A stretch of DNA of 5,973 nucleotides from Clostridiales bacterium. Its GTDB lineage: Bacteria > Bacillota > Clostridia > Lachnospirales > WQUN01. Within the stretch, counting starts at the first letter, position 1. Each line of letters opens with the position of its first letter. The position numbers and the translations under genes were made by a program. The DNA is taken from the NCBI GenBank assembly GCA_031254075.1, contig JAIRVD010000035.1:1-5973 (forward strand), given 5' to 3'. Under the pieces are notes generated by a model that saw only the letters and a list, made by a program, of their open reading frames with translations, searched no databases and was not told the origin of the DNA. Shown in pieces: positions 1 through 5,455 of the stretch.

Positions 1-352
1 ATACAACGACCTGCAAACCTCCCGCAAACCCGTCGAAAATTCTGCCGAAATAAAATCACGCGTCGAAAACGCACGCAAGCGTCAGCAGCATCGTTTCGAA
101 AAAGAAAAAACGGACATTCGCTTCAACGCAAAAATGTCCGTCGCGTTAACTAAAAAACATTGCAAGCTCGGTACCGACGCACAGGAACTGTTAAAAAACG
201 TTTTCGACACAATGTCACTCAGTGCACGCGCCTATCATAAAATTCTGAAAGTCGCACGAACCGTCGCCGACCTCGCCGACTCGGCGGATATTTCCATCGA
301 ACACATCGCCGAAGCAATATCCTATCGCGGATTGGACAGAAAATATTGGTAA
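1..352 (+). CDS. comM: YifB/ComM family Mg-chelatase-like AAA+ protein, C-terminal end (5' partial)
   Basis: The reading frame is open from base 2 to the TAA at 350-352 and gives the last 116 residues of a protein that is normally about 500 long. The tail is characteristic of the C-terminal Mg-chelatase-like domain of YifB/ComM: an arginine-rich helix (SAEIKSRVENARKRQQHRF), then LSARAYHKILKVARTVADL, then the invariant ending EHIAEAISYRGLDRKYW. Family knowledge: ComM is a hexameric AAA+ helicase that promotes branch migration during natural transformation in some Gram-negatives; in many other bacteria the role of YifB is untested. The Walker motifs lie outside the window, so ATPase function cannot be checked here. 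An internal ATG at 134 is not a start, because the conserved domain begins upstream of it. The 3' end overlaps the convergent nitroreductase gene by 31 bp. Confidence 0.93.
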   Translation, partial: YNDLQTSRKPVENSAEIKSRVENARKRQQHRFEKEKTDIRFNAKMSVALTKKHCKLGTDAQELLKNVFDTMSLSARAYHKILKVARTVADLADSADISIEHIAEAISYRGLDRKYW

Positions 353-858
353 TACACCCTCTCCTCAAACGGAAGCTTCTCCCTGCGCGAGCCTTCGCCG
401 TTTGGTTTTCCGATTGGAAGAACCGCCCATAAGCGGTATGCTTCCGGCACGGAAAGCACGGCACGGGCTTGTTTTTCTTTTTCCCTGTCGAAGTATGGGC
501 TGTCGAGCCACAGTGATGAGTAGCCGAGTGCGGTTGCGGCAAGCAGCATGTTTTCGGTTGCGGCGGAATAGTCTTCTTTTTCGAAATTGAATTCGTTTTC
601 GGGCGTGAGGGTTTTGTCGGTAAGTACGGCGATTGCGGCGGGTGTTGTTTCCAGCCCGATTGTCGGCGAAACGGCGCATACGGGTTCAATCGCCGCGCGG
701 TTCGGCAGAATTATCAAGCGCACGGTTTGACGATTTCTTCCGCTCGGCGCATCCAAGCCTGCTTGCGCTATGCGTTCCAAGTCCGCAAGCGGAACGGCAT
801 CGGGCAAAAATCCATCCTTATGCGAATAACGCTTTTTGAAAGCTTCGAAAATATCCAT
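322..858 (-). CDS. Small nitroreductase family protein (FMN-dependent oxidoreductase)
   Basis: This 178-residue protein has the layout of the short nitroreductase fold. An N-terminal KKRYSHKDGF segment (residues 8-17) stands where the family has its RRSxRxF FMN-phosphate loop. DAPSGRNRQ (36-44) matches the APSxxNxQ flavin-contact motif. DYSAATENMLLAATALGYSSLWL (96-118) matches the helix that precedes the family's Gly-rich turn. AVLPIGKPN (145-153) is the usual C-terminal IGYP/IGKP strand. Such enzymes use FMN and NAD(P)H to reduce nitro compounds, quinones or other electrophiles; the natural substrate cannot be told from sequence. The ATG at 858 is preceded by AGGAGG with 6-nt spacing (bases 865-870), which settles the start. 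The gene diverges from the carboxypeptidase operon and overlaps the comM end at its own 3' end. It looks monocistronic. Confidence 0.88.
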   Translation of the reverse strand: MDIFEAFKKRYSHKDGFLPDAVPLADLERIAQAGLDAPSGRNRQTVRLIILPNRAAIEPVCAVSPTIGLETTPAAIAVLTDKTLTPENEFNFEKEDYSAATENMLLAATALGYSSLWLDSPYFDREKEKQARAVLSVPEAYRLWAVLPIGKPNGEGSRREKLPFEERVYYQYFLSNPR

Positions 859-884
859 GTTTTTCCTCCTGTTCGGTATAATTT

Positions 885-913
885 ATAGTATATGCTTTAT
901 CACATAACGGCAA
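885..913 (-). promoter_or_regulatory. Predicted sigma-70/sigma-A promoter of the nitroreductase gene
   Basis: Read on the - strand, TTGCCG (913-908) is followed after 17 bp by TACTAT (890-885) within a very AT-rich stretch, TATACTATAAATTATA. The -10 lies about 27 bp upstream of the start codon, which would give a short leader that still contains the AGGAGG site at 870-865. The shift TATACT gives a 15-bp spacer and is a weaker alternative. This is a consensus match by eye only. Confidence 0.5.
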
Positions 914-917
914 GCCC

Positions 918-929
918 TGCAAGCTTGCA
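918..929. promoter_or_regulatory. 12-bp perfect palindrome between divergent genes, possible operator
   Basis: TGCAAGCTTGCA is its own reverse complement. It sits in the 113-bp gap between the nitroreductase and carboxypeptidase starts, just upstream of the - strand promoter's -35 and overlapping the candidate + strand -35. An overlapping alternative pairing exists: GCAAGC at 910-915 with GCTTGC at 923-928. Position and symmetry fit a dimeric regulator site, but no regulator gene is visible in the window and a 12-bp palindrome can occur by chance. Confidence 0.3.
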
Positions 930-953
930 CAGCGCAAAACTGTATGGTTTAAT
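925..953 (+). promoter_or_regulatory. Candidate promoter of the carboxypeptidase-nucleosidase operon
   Basis: TTGCAC (925-930) is followed after 17 bp by TTTAAT (948-953), preceded by TGG, which makes an extended -10 (TGnTTTAAT). The -35 matches the consensus only in its first three bases. Transcription would start near base 960, almost on top of the ribosome binding site at 960-966, leaving an unusually short leader. An exact TATAAT at 877-882 is an alternative -10, but I see no convincing -35 for it. Confidence 0.3.
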
Positions 954-971
954 GAACACAAGGAGGCGTAT

Positions 972-2105
972 ATGAGAAAAATCATTTTAATTTTTTGCGT
1001 TTTGATAATGAGTGTTCCCGTATTTGCTTCTACGATTTCGGATGCGCAAAGCGAAGTTTTATATAACGCGGGGTCGGTTCTTGTGATGGATGCGAGAACG
1101 GGCGCGGTTTTATATGAAACGGAAGGATATGCGCAGCGTTATCCCGCGAGCATTACGAAGATAATGACCGCGTTGTTGGTTTTAGAGAACGTTGATAATT
1201 TGAACGAACGAATTGTTTTTTCAGAATACGCAGTTGACCTTCCTGATTACGCGGGACGAATGGGCATGTTGGAAGGCGAAAGCATGACGGCGCTTGAGGC
1301 TTTATACGGAATAATGCTGCCGTCGGCAAACGAGGTTGCGCGGGCGTTGGCGGAGCATGTCGCCGGAAGCGAAACGGCATTTGTTGCGATGATGAACGTA
1401 CGCGCACAGCAGCTCGGCGCGTACAACACGCGATTTATAAATCCGTGCGGGCTGCCGGGCGAAGAACAGTTTGTGACGGCATATGACATTGCGCTGATAA
1501 TGCGCGAGGCGATTCGGCATCCGCTTTTCGTGGAAATAATTTCGACGCCTTATTTTTTTCTTATGCCGACCGAGCATTTTGACGAAACACGCGAAATGCG
1601 AAATTCAAATGTTTTAATACGACCGGGCGCGGAGGAATTCAACCCGCATGTAGTCGGCGGAAAAACCGGCTTCACAAATGCCGCGCAACACACGCTCGTT
1701 ACTTACGCCGCAAACGAAAATTACGAAGTTATTATCTCCGTTTTGTTCGCGTCGCCGCGAGGGGCGATTTTTTCCGACACAACGGCGTTAATCGACTACA
1801 TCTTTTTCGGAATCCCAAACATTCCGACGGAAGAAATTTCCGATGAAATTGAAATTATTATCGAAGAAATTGAAATCGAAGAAGAAATTTTTGAAGAGCC
1901 GGAAATTCCGCCGGAGGAATTTTTCGAAGAACCGGAAATTATCCCCGCATTTACTTACGAACCGGAAGAACCGCCTGAAGAGCAACACGAAAAACAAGAA
2001 GCCGGTCCTGCATTGGTTGCGTCTTTATCGGTTGGAATTGTTGCGTTTGCGTTGCTTGGTGTTTTTTTGATTCGGAAAAATATGCATAAGGAGCATTTGC
2101 CATGA
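972..2105 (+). CDS. D-alanyl-D-alanine carboxypeptidase, DacF/PBP5-like (peptidase family S11), with acidic stalk and C-terminal membrane anchor
   Basis: This 377-residue penicillin-binding protein removes the terminal D-alanine of peptidoglycan stem peptides outside the membrane. Residues 1-19 form a signal peptide (MRKIILIFCVLIMSVPVFA) with a likely signal peptidase I cut after A19. All three catalytic motifs are present: S60-I-T-K63 in PASITKIMT with nucleophile S60, S118-A-N120 in MLPSANE, and K231-T-G in GGKTGFT. The catalytic domain ends near residue 280. In place of the beta-rich PBP5 C-terminal domain there is a Glu/Ile/Pro-rich segment (about 286-343), then a hydrophobic segment (346-367) and a basic tail (RKNMHKEHLP). 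That predicts an outward-facing enzyme on a stalk with its C-terminus in the cytoplasm, unlike the usual amphipathic-helix anchor. AAGGAGG at 960-966 sets the ATG at 972. The stop overlaps the next start as ATGA. The specific family member (dacA, dacF or other) cannot be fixed. Confidence 0.92.
   Translation: MRKIILIFCVLIMSVPVFASTISDAQSEVLYNAGSVLVMDARTGAVLYETEGYAQRYPASITKIMTALLVLENVDNLNERIVFSEYAVDLPDYAGRMGMLEGESMTALEALYGIMLPSANEVARALAEHVAGSETAFVAMMNVRAQQLGAYNTRFINPCGLPGEEQFVTAYDIALIMREAIRHPLFVEIISTPYFFLMPTEHFDETREMRNSNVLIRPGAEEFNPHVVGGKTGFTNAAQHTLVTYAANENYEVIISVLFASPRGAIFSDTTALIDYIFFGIPNIPTEEISDEIEIIIEEIEIEEEIFEEPEIPPEEFFEEPEIIPAFTYEPEEPPEEQHEKQEAGPALVASLSVGIVAFALLGVFLIRKNMHKEHLP
1827..1997 (+). 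repeat. Low-complexity Glu/Ile/Pro-rich coding stretch
   Basis: The DNA is a purine-biased run of recurring GAAATT, GAAGAA and CCGGAA units that encodes residues about 286-342 of the carboxypeptidase. The units are imperfect, with short EEIEIE-like and EEPEIPPEEF-like recurrences at the protein level. It most likely forms an extended acidic stalk. Such tracts often vary in length between strains. The reading frame is intact throughout. Confidence 0.7.
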
Positions 2106-2803
2106 TAGGAATAATCGGAGCAATGGCAGTGGAGGTTGAAAGTTTTATCGCGAAGCTGGGCGACCCCGTCACGAAAAAACACAGCGGAATTTCCTATATA
2201 AAAGGAAAATTCGACGAAACCGAAGTCGTCGTTGCGCAATGCGGGATGGGCAAGGTAAACGCCGCCGTTTGCGCACAAACGATGATTCTTATGTACCGCC
2301 CGACGGTGATTATCAACACGGGTGTTGCGGGTGCGCTCTCACCGGAAGTGCGAATCATGGACATCGTCGTTGCGAAATGCGCGGTTCAGCACGATTTGGA
2401 CTTAACGCCAATCGGAATAGAAAAAGGCTTTGTCACCGAGATAAACGCAAAATTTATTCCATGCGCACCGAATGCAGTTGAAATTTTGGAAAAAGCCGCG
2501 CGAAAATTCGGCAACGTTCACACGGGCGTAATCGCAACGGGCGACCAATTCATCAGCAGCGAAAAAATAAAAGCCGCTATCGTAAGCGACTTCGACGCAC
2601 TGGCGTGCGAAATGGAGGGCGCAAGCATTGCACATGTTTGCGCACTAAATAACACAAATTTCGGCATAGTCCGAACAATCTCCGACAACGCCGACGACGA
2701 TTCAACATTCGATTTCAACGAATTTCTAAAAGAATACGCAAAAAAATCCGCGGATGTTATTTCTGAATTCCTGCGATTATTTAGCCGGCACCGGAAGCAT
2801 TAA
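2102..2803 (+). CDS. mtnN: 5'-methylthioadenosine/S-adenosylhomocysteine nucleosidase
   Basis: This 233-residue cytoplasmic enzyme hydrolyses 5'-methylthioadenosine and S-adenosylhomocysteine to adenine plus the thio-sugar, removing inhibitory SAM by-products and feeding methionine salvage and, via LuxS where present, autoinducer-2 synthesis. Length and motifs match the MtnN/Pfs family: IIGAMAVEVE with catalytic-site E11 (E. coli E12), GMGKVNAA (48-55), NTGVAGA (72-78), QHDLD (96-100), ATGDQFIS (145-152), ACEMEGASIAHVC (168-180) with the ribose-binding M171 and E172, and RTISDNADDDS with general acid D195 (E. coli D197). No key residue is missing. The start is supported by AAGGAG at 2088-2093, 8 nt upstream and inside the carboxypeptidase gene, and by the ATGA overlap with that gene, so translation is probably coupled. 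Luxury functions such as signalling are inference only. Confidence 0.96.
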   Translation: MIGIIGAMAVEVESFIAKLGDPVTKKHSGISYIKGKFDETEVVVAQCGMGKVNAAVCAQTMILMYRPTVIINTGVAGALSPEVRIMDIVVAKCAVQHDLDLTPIGIEKGFVTEINAKFIPCAPNAVEILEKAARKFGNVHTGVIATGDQFISSEKIKAAIVSDFDALACEMEGASIAHVCALNNTNFGIVRTISDNADDDSTFDFNEFLKEYAKKSADVISEFLRLFSRHRKH

Positions 2804-2866
2804 GTATTTCATCGAATCGGTTCTCTACGCGTTTGAATACAAATTCAATGTATCGTTGCACATTTT

Positions 2867-4114
2867 TTACACCAACTCATACCCCTCCGGCAAGTCGGAG
2901 GGGTTTAATATTTTTGTGATATTAATTTGTCTGTGTTTTTCATCCGAGAGAGCGATAATTTCATCGCTGCCCCAAAGGCGCACTGTCGGACGAATTTTTG
3001 ACGCGCCTTTTTTTGATTGGATGACGATTCCGATTTTTCCGTCTGAGAGTTGAATAATTGTGTTTGCGGGATATGGTTCGAGTTTTGCCGCAAAAGCTTT
3101 TACTATTTCGAAATCGAAGGCTGTGCCGGCGTCTTTAAAGATTACATCGAAAGCATCCGAAGGCAGCATAGGCGAACGGTATGAGCGGTAGGATGTAATC
3201 GCGTCGTAAACATCCGCGATAGCGATGATTTTACTGAAAAGCGGAATATCCTTGCCCCTGAGTTGTTTTGGATAACCGGTTCCGTTCATTTTTTCGTGGT
3301 GAAGCATAACGCCGTTCCAGAGTTCGACGTCGCCGATTGCGTTTTTCTTTAGGCTTGCCGCGCCGAGAATGGTGTGATTTTGAACCATTGCAAATTCTGC
3401 GTCGGTGAGTTTGCCTGCCTTGTTAATAATGTCGTGCGGAATCAGTTGTTTTCCGATATCGTGAAGCATTGCGCAACGTCCGAGGCGAAACAGCGTGCCG
3501 CTGTCAAGCCCGAGTTCGCTGCCCGCCGCAATCGAAAGCACCGAAACGCTCAACGAATGGTGGTATGTGTATTCATCAAATTGTTTTAAGTCATTAATAT
3601 GAACAAGCCCCGTCGAATCATCGGTTATTACATTCAATAAATCGTTTACAACACTTTCAACGTTTTCAACGCACTGGTATGCCGTTGTTTTATTGATTCC
3701 GCTTTCTGCCGAAAAACAACCGAATAACTGCTTTATACTGTCAACCGCTTCTTCTTTTAATTTTGTGTCTACAACACCTTTTATCGGAACAACTTTTTCC
3801 GGCTTCGGTTTTGCGCTTAAAACAGCCGGCGCGGTAACAACAGGAACAACCGGCGCAGGCGCAACAGACGCTGTCGGTTTTTGCGCGGCGGCTGGTAAAA
3901 TTTCTTCCTCAAGATTTTCATTGGGAGGCACTATGGAAACAATATTAATAATCTTAACGCCGCGATTTTGCAAAACACGAATTACGTCACCGACAAGCAT
4001 CGCGCCTTTTCGCGCCGCAAGCATTTTCACACCCGCGCTGTTTTCAACATAAACCGACTCCGCAAGAACCATTCCGGGCGCGGCGTCTTCGATATTAATG
4101 TTTACAGAATACAT
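2867..4114 (-). CDS. HD-GYP domain protein, predicted cyclic di-GMP phosphodiesterase
   Basis: This 415-residue cytoplasmic protein has no membrane segment. Residues 1-60 form the small N-terminal domain common in HD-GYP proteins (IEDAAPGMVLAESVYV... then the RGVKIINI strand). A Pro/Ala/Val-rich linker covers about 73-112. The HD-GYP domain (about 125-345) has YTYHHSLSV with H186, the H218-D219-I-G-K222 motif, H247, H272-H273-E, GTGYP at 278-282 and ADVYDAITSYRSYR with D301. These are the metal ligands and the signature loop of phosphodiesterases that hydrolyse c-di-GMP (some members act on cGAMP). The loop has N277 where many members have Asp, a tolerated variation. The C-terminal tail (346-415) with LSDGKIGIV is typical of Gram-positive-type members. 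It starts 6 bp after the RCC1-like gene; GGGAG (4131-4127) at a long 12-nt spacing suggests coupled translation. It has no receiver domain, so its input may come from its neighbours. Confidence 0.9.
   Translation of the reverse strand: MYSVNINIEDAAPGMVLAESVYVENSAGVKMLAARKGAMLVGDVIRVLQNRGVKIINIVSIVPPNENLEEEILPAAAQKPTASVAPAPVVPVVTAPAVLSAKPKPEKVVPIKGVVDTKLKEEAVDSIKQLFGCFSAESGINKTTAYQCVENVESVVNDLLNVITDDSTGLVHINDLKQFDEYTYHHSLSVSVLSIAAGSELGLDSGTLFRLGRCAMLHDIGKQLIPHDIINKAGKLTDAEFAMVQNHTILGAASLKKNAIGDVELWNGVMLHHEKMNGTGYPKQLRGKDIPLFSKIIAIADVYDAITSYRSYRSPMLPSDAFDVIFKDAGTAFDFEIVKAFAAKLEPYPANTIIQLSDGKIGIVIQSKKGASKIRPTVRLWGSDEIIALSDEKHRQINITKILNPSDLPEGYELV
2881..2915 (+). terminator. Intrinsic terminator of the carboxypeptidase-mtnN operon
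   Basis: A perfect 9-bp stem, ACCCCTCCG (2881-2889) with CGGAGGGGT (2896-2904), encloses a 6-nt loop and is followed on the + strand by TTTAATATTTTT. It lies 77 bp after the mtnN stop. On the - strand the hairpin is not followed by a T-run, so it is directional for the + strand operon. Unusually, it falls inside the last codons of the opposing HD-GYP gene, encoding its NPSDLPEGYE tail. Confidence 0.75.
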
Positions 4115-4120
4115 ATTATT

Positions 4121-5455
4121 TTACATCTCCCATTTCGTAATGTTTAATTGCCCTTTATTATGCGAAATATCGGGGTGAAGCATTTCGGCGATTAGGGTGC
4201 CGTTCGATTTCCAACCTATTATATGATGGCGTCCGGCGGCGATTGCAACGATGTCGCGCCAGTCGGCGGTTGCGGCTTCGACGCCGGAGTCTTGCCAGAA
4301 ATACGCAAGCAACCGAACCGTGCCGTTTTCCATAAGCCCTGCGAAATAATCGGACGCGGCGGAAATCTGCCGCACATTTCGAAAGCCGGAAAAATTTCGG
4401 CGCATATGGTTTTCGCGCCCGACTCGGGAAATTGTGCCGTCGTCATGCAACGCGATTACGCGACCGGGCGCGGCGTAGCCGATATCGGCGACATTTTCCA
4501 AATGCGAGACCTCATAGCTTCCGTTTATATTATTCCCGCTGACGAGAACGCGTCCGTCTTTTTTTATTCCGAATGTGCAATCCTGACCCGCAACTACGTG
4601 AACGATGTTTCGCCAATGCCGAACCTTGCATTCGCCGTGTTTATTTTGACCGCAGGCAAGCAACGAACCGTCTTCACGAAGTCCGACAGAATGTCGCGCG
4701 CCTGCGGAAATTTTTTTTATTTGCGTCCAATTTTTTACACCGAGCTGAGAAAAATCGTTTCGCCCGACACCGAGAACCGTTCCGTCCGAACGAAGCCCGA
4801 GCGTAAAACCCGCGCCCGCCGAAACCGCTTTCATGTCGCGCCAATCGTAAGTATTTGTGTTGCACTGCCCTTCGGAATTCGCTCCGGCTGATTTAACCTG
4901 CCCGTCTCGTGTAATTGCAACGGAATGGAAGTCTGCGGAAATTCTCTGTGCGAATTTAATATTAATATACGCCTTCTTCTCCCCGCCGAATCTCGGACGC
5001 GGAACCGTCATAATCGGACGGCGTTCGTCGCCGATGAACGGCGAGTTAGGACGGGTGCTTGGGTTCGCGTTCGGGCGTAACATCGTTTGCTGATTCGGAA
5101 TTCTCACCGGCTTTGGTGCTTCTTCTTTAAGATAAACCGCGCCGTCTTCCGTGATGTTAAACCCGAGAAAAACGCTGAAAACATTCAGCGTCCATTCCGC
5201 AACGGCTTCGTCCACAGCAAATGTGTTAATCATTTGTTGCGCAAGCCGTTTTCGCACAAGCGGATATGTTTTTTCCGCATATTTTAATTGAAAATACCCG
5301 CCTATTTCTAAAAAATTTAAAATTTGGATACGTTCTTTTAACATCGTCGGCGCGAGGTCGTTTAAGAGATTTTTTACGGTCGTTAAATTATAAAAAATGC
5401 CGTCACCGTAGCGGTCGCGCATTGCCGTTAATGTTTCTACAATTCGTGTATCCAT
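4121..5455 (-). CDS. RCC1-like beta-propeller protein with helical N-terminal domain
   Basis: This is a 444-residue protein of unknown function. Residues 1-105 form a helical domain (LLNDLAPTMLKERIQILNFLEIGG ... AVAEWTLNVFSVFLGF) that resembles, from memory, a small accessory domain found at the ends of many multi-domain bacterial proteins. A Pro/Asn/Arg-rich linker follows (about 112-158). Residues 168-444 hold about seven RCC1-like repeats of roughly 38 residues, with a core such as ISAGARHSVGLREDGSLLACGQNKHGEC and WRDIVAIAAGRHHIIGWKSNGTL; the fifth and sixth (about 324-400) are degenerate. Seven repeats would close a propeller, usually a protein-binding scaffold. There is no signal peptide or membrane segment. 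I choose ATG 5455 because it overlaps the upstream stop as TAATG and keeps the domain complete; the longer frame to 5614 would run across the upstream gene. A weak GGTGGG lies just before it. It is followed by the HD-GYP gene after 6 bp. Confidence 0.8.
   Translation of the reverse strand: MDTRIVETLTAMRDRYGDGIFYNLTTVKNLLNDLAPTMLKERIQILNFLEIGGYFQLKYAEKTYPLVRKRLAQQMINTFAVDEAVAEWTLNVFSVFLGFNITEDGAVYLKEEAPKPVRIPNQQTMLRPNANPSTRPNSPFIGDERRPIMTVPRPRFGGEKKAYINIKFAQRISADFHSVAITRDGQVKSAGANSEGQCNTNTYDWRDMKAVSAGAGFTLGLRSDGTVLGVGRNDFSQLGVKNWTQIKKISAGARHSVGLREDGSLLACGQNKHGECKVRHWRNIVHVVAGQDCTFGIKKDGRVLVSGNNINGSYEVSHLENVADIGYAAPGRVIALHDDGTISRVGRENHMRRNFSGFRNVRQISAASDYFAGLMENGTVRLLAYFWQDSGVEAATADWRDIVAIAAGRHHIIGWKSNGTLIAEMLHPDISHNKGQLNITKWEM

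Noticed and set aside
219..689. 156-residue - strand open frame overlapping the nitroreductase
   Set aside because: Its translation is rich in Arg, Pro and His without domain patterns, while the frame beside it encodes a clear nitroreductase with a strong ribosome binding site.
972..1028. Lipoprotein signal, because of Cys9 in the carboxypeptidase signal peptide
   Set aside because: LIFC does not fit the lipobox (small residues at -3 to -1 before Cys) and the Cys is inside the hydrophobic core, with a good signal peptidase I site VFA after it.
2833..2848. Inverted repeat TTGAAT-acaa-ATTCAA after mtnN, as a second terminator
   Set aside because: It has only 6 AT-rich base pairs and no T-run on either strand directly after it. 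The GC-rich hairpin at 2881-2904 is far stronger.
2754..3053. 99-residue + strand open frame spanning the mtnN end and the HD-GYP 3' end
   Set aside because: It starts inside mtnN in another frame, crosses the terminator hairpin, and shows no family features.
4223..4891. 222-residue open frame on the + strand
   Set aside because: It is antisense to well-formed RCC1 repeats, with no recognisable domain and no good ribosome binding site. It is a shadow of a GC-biased gene.
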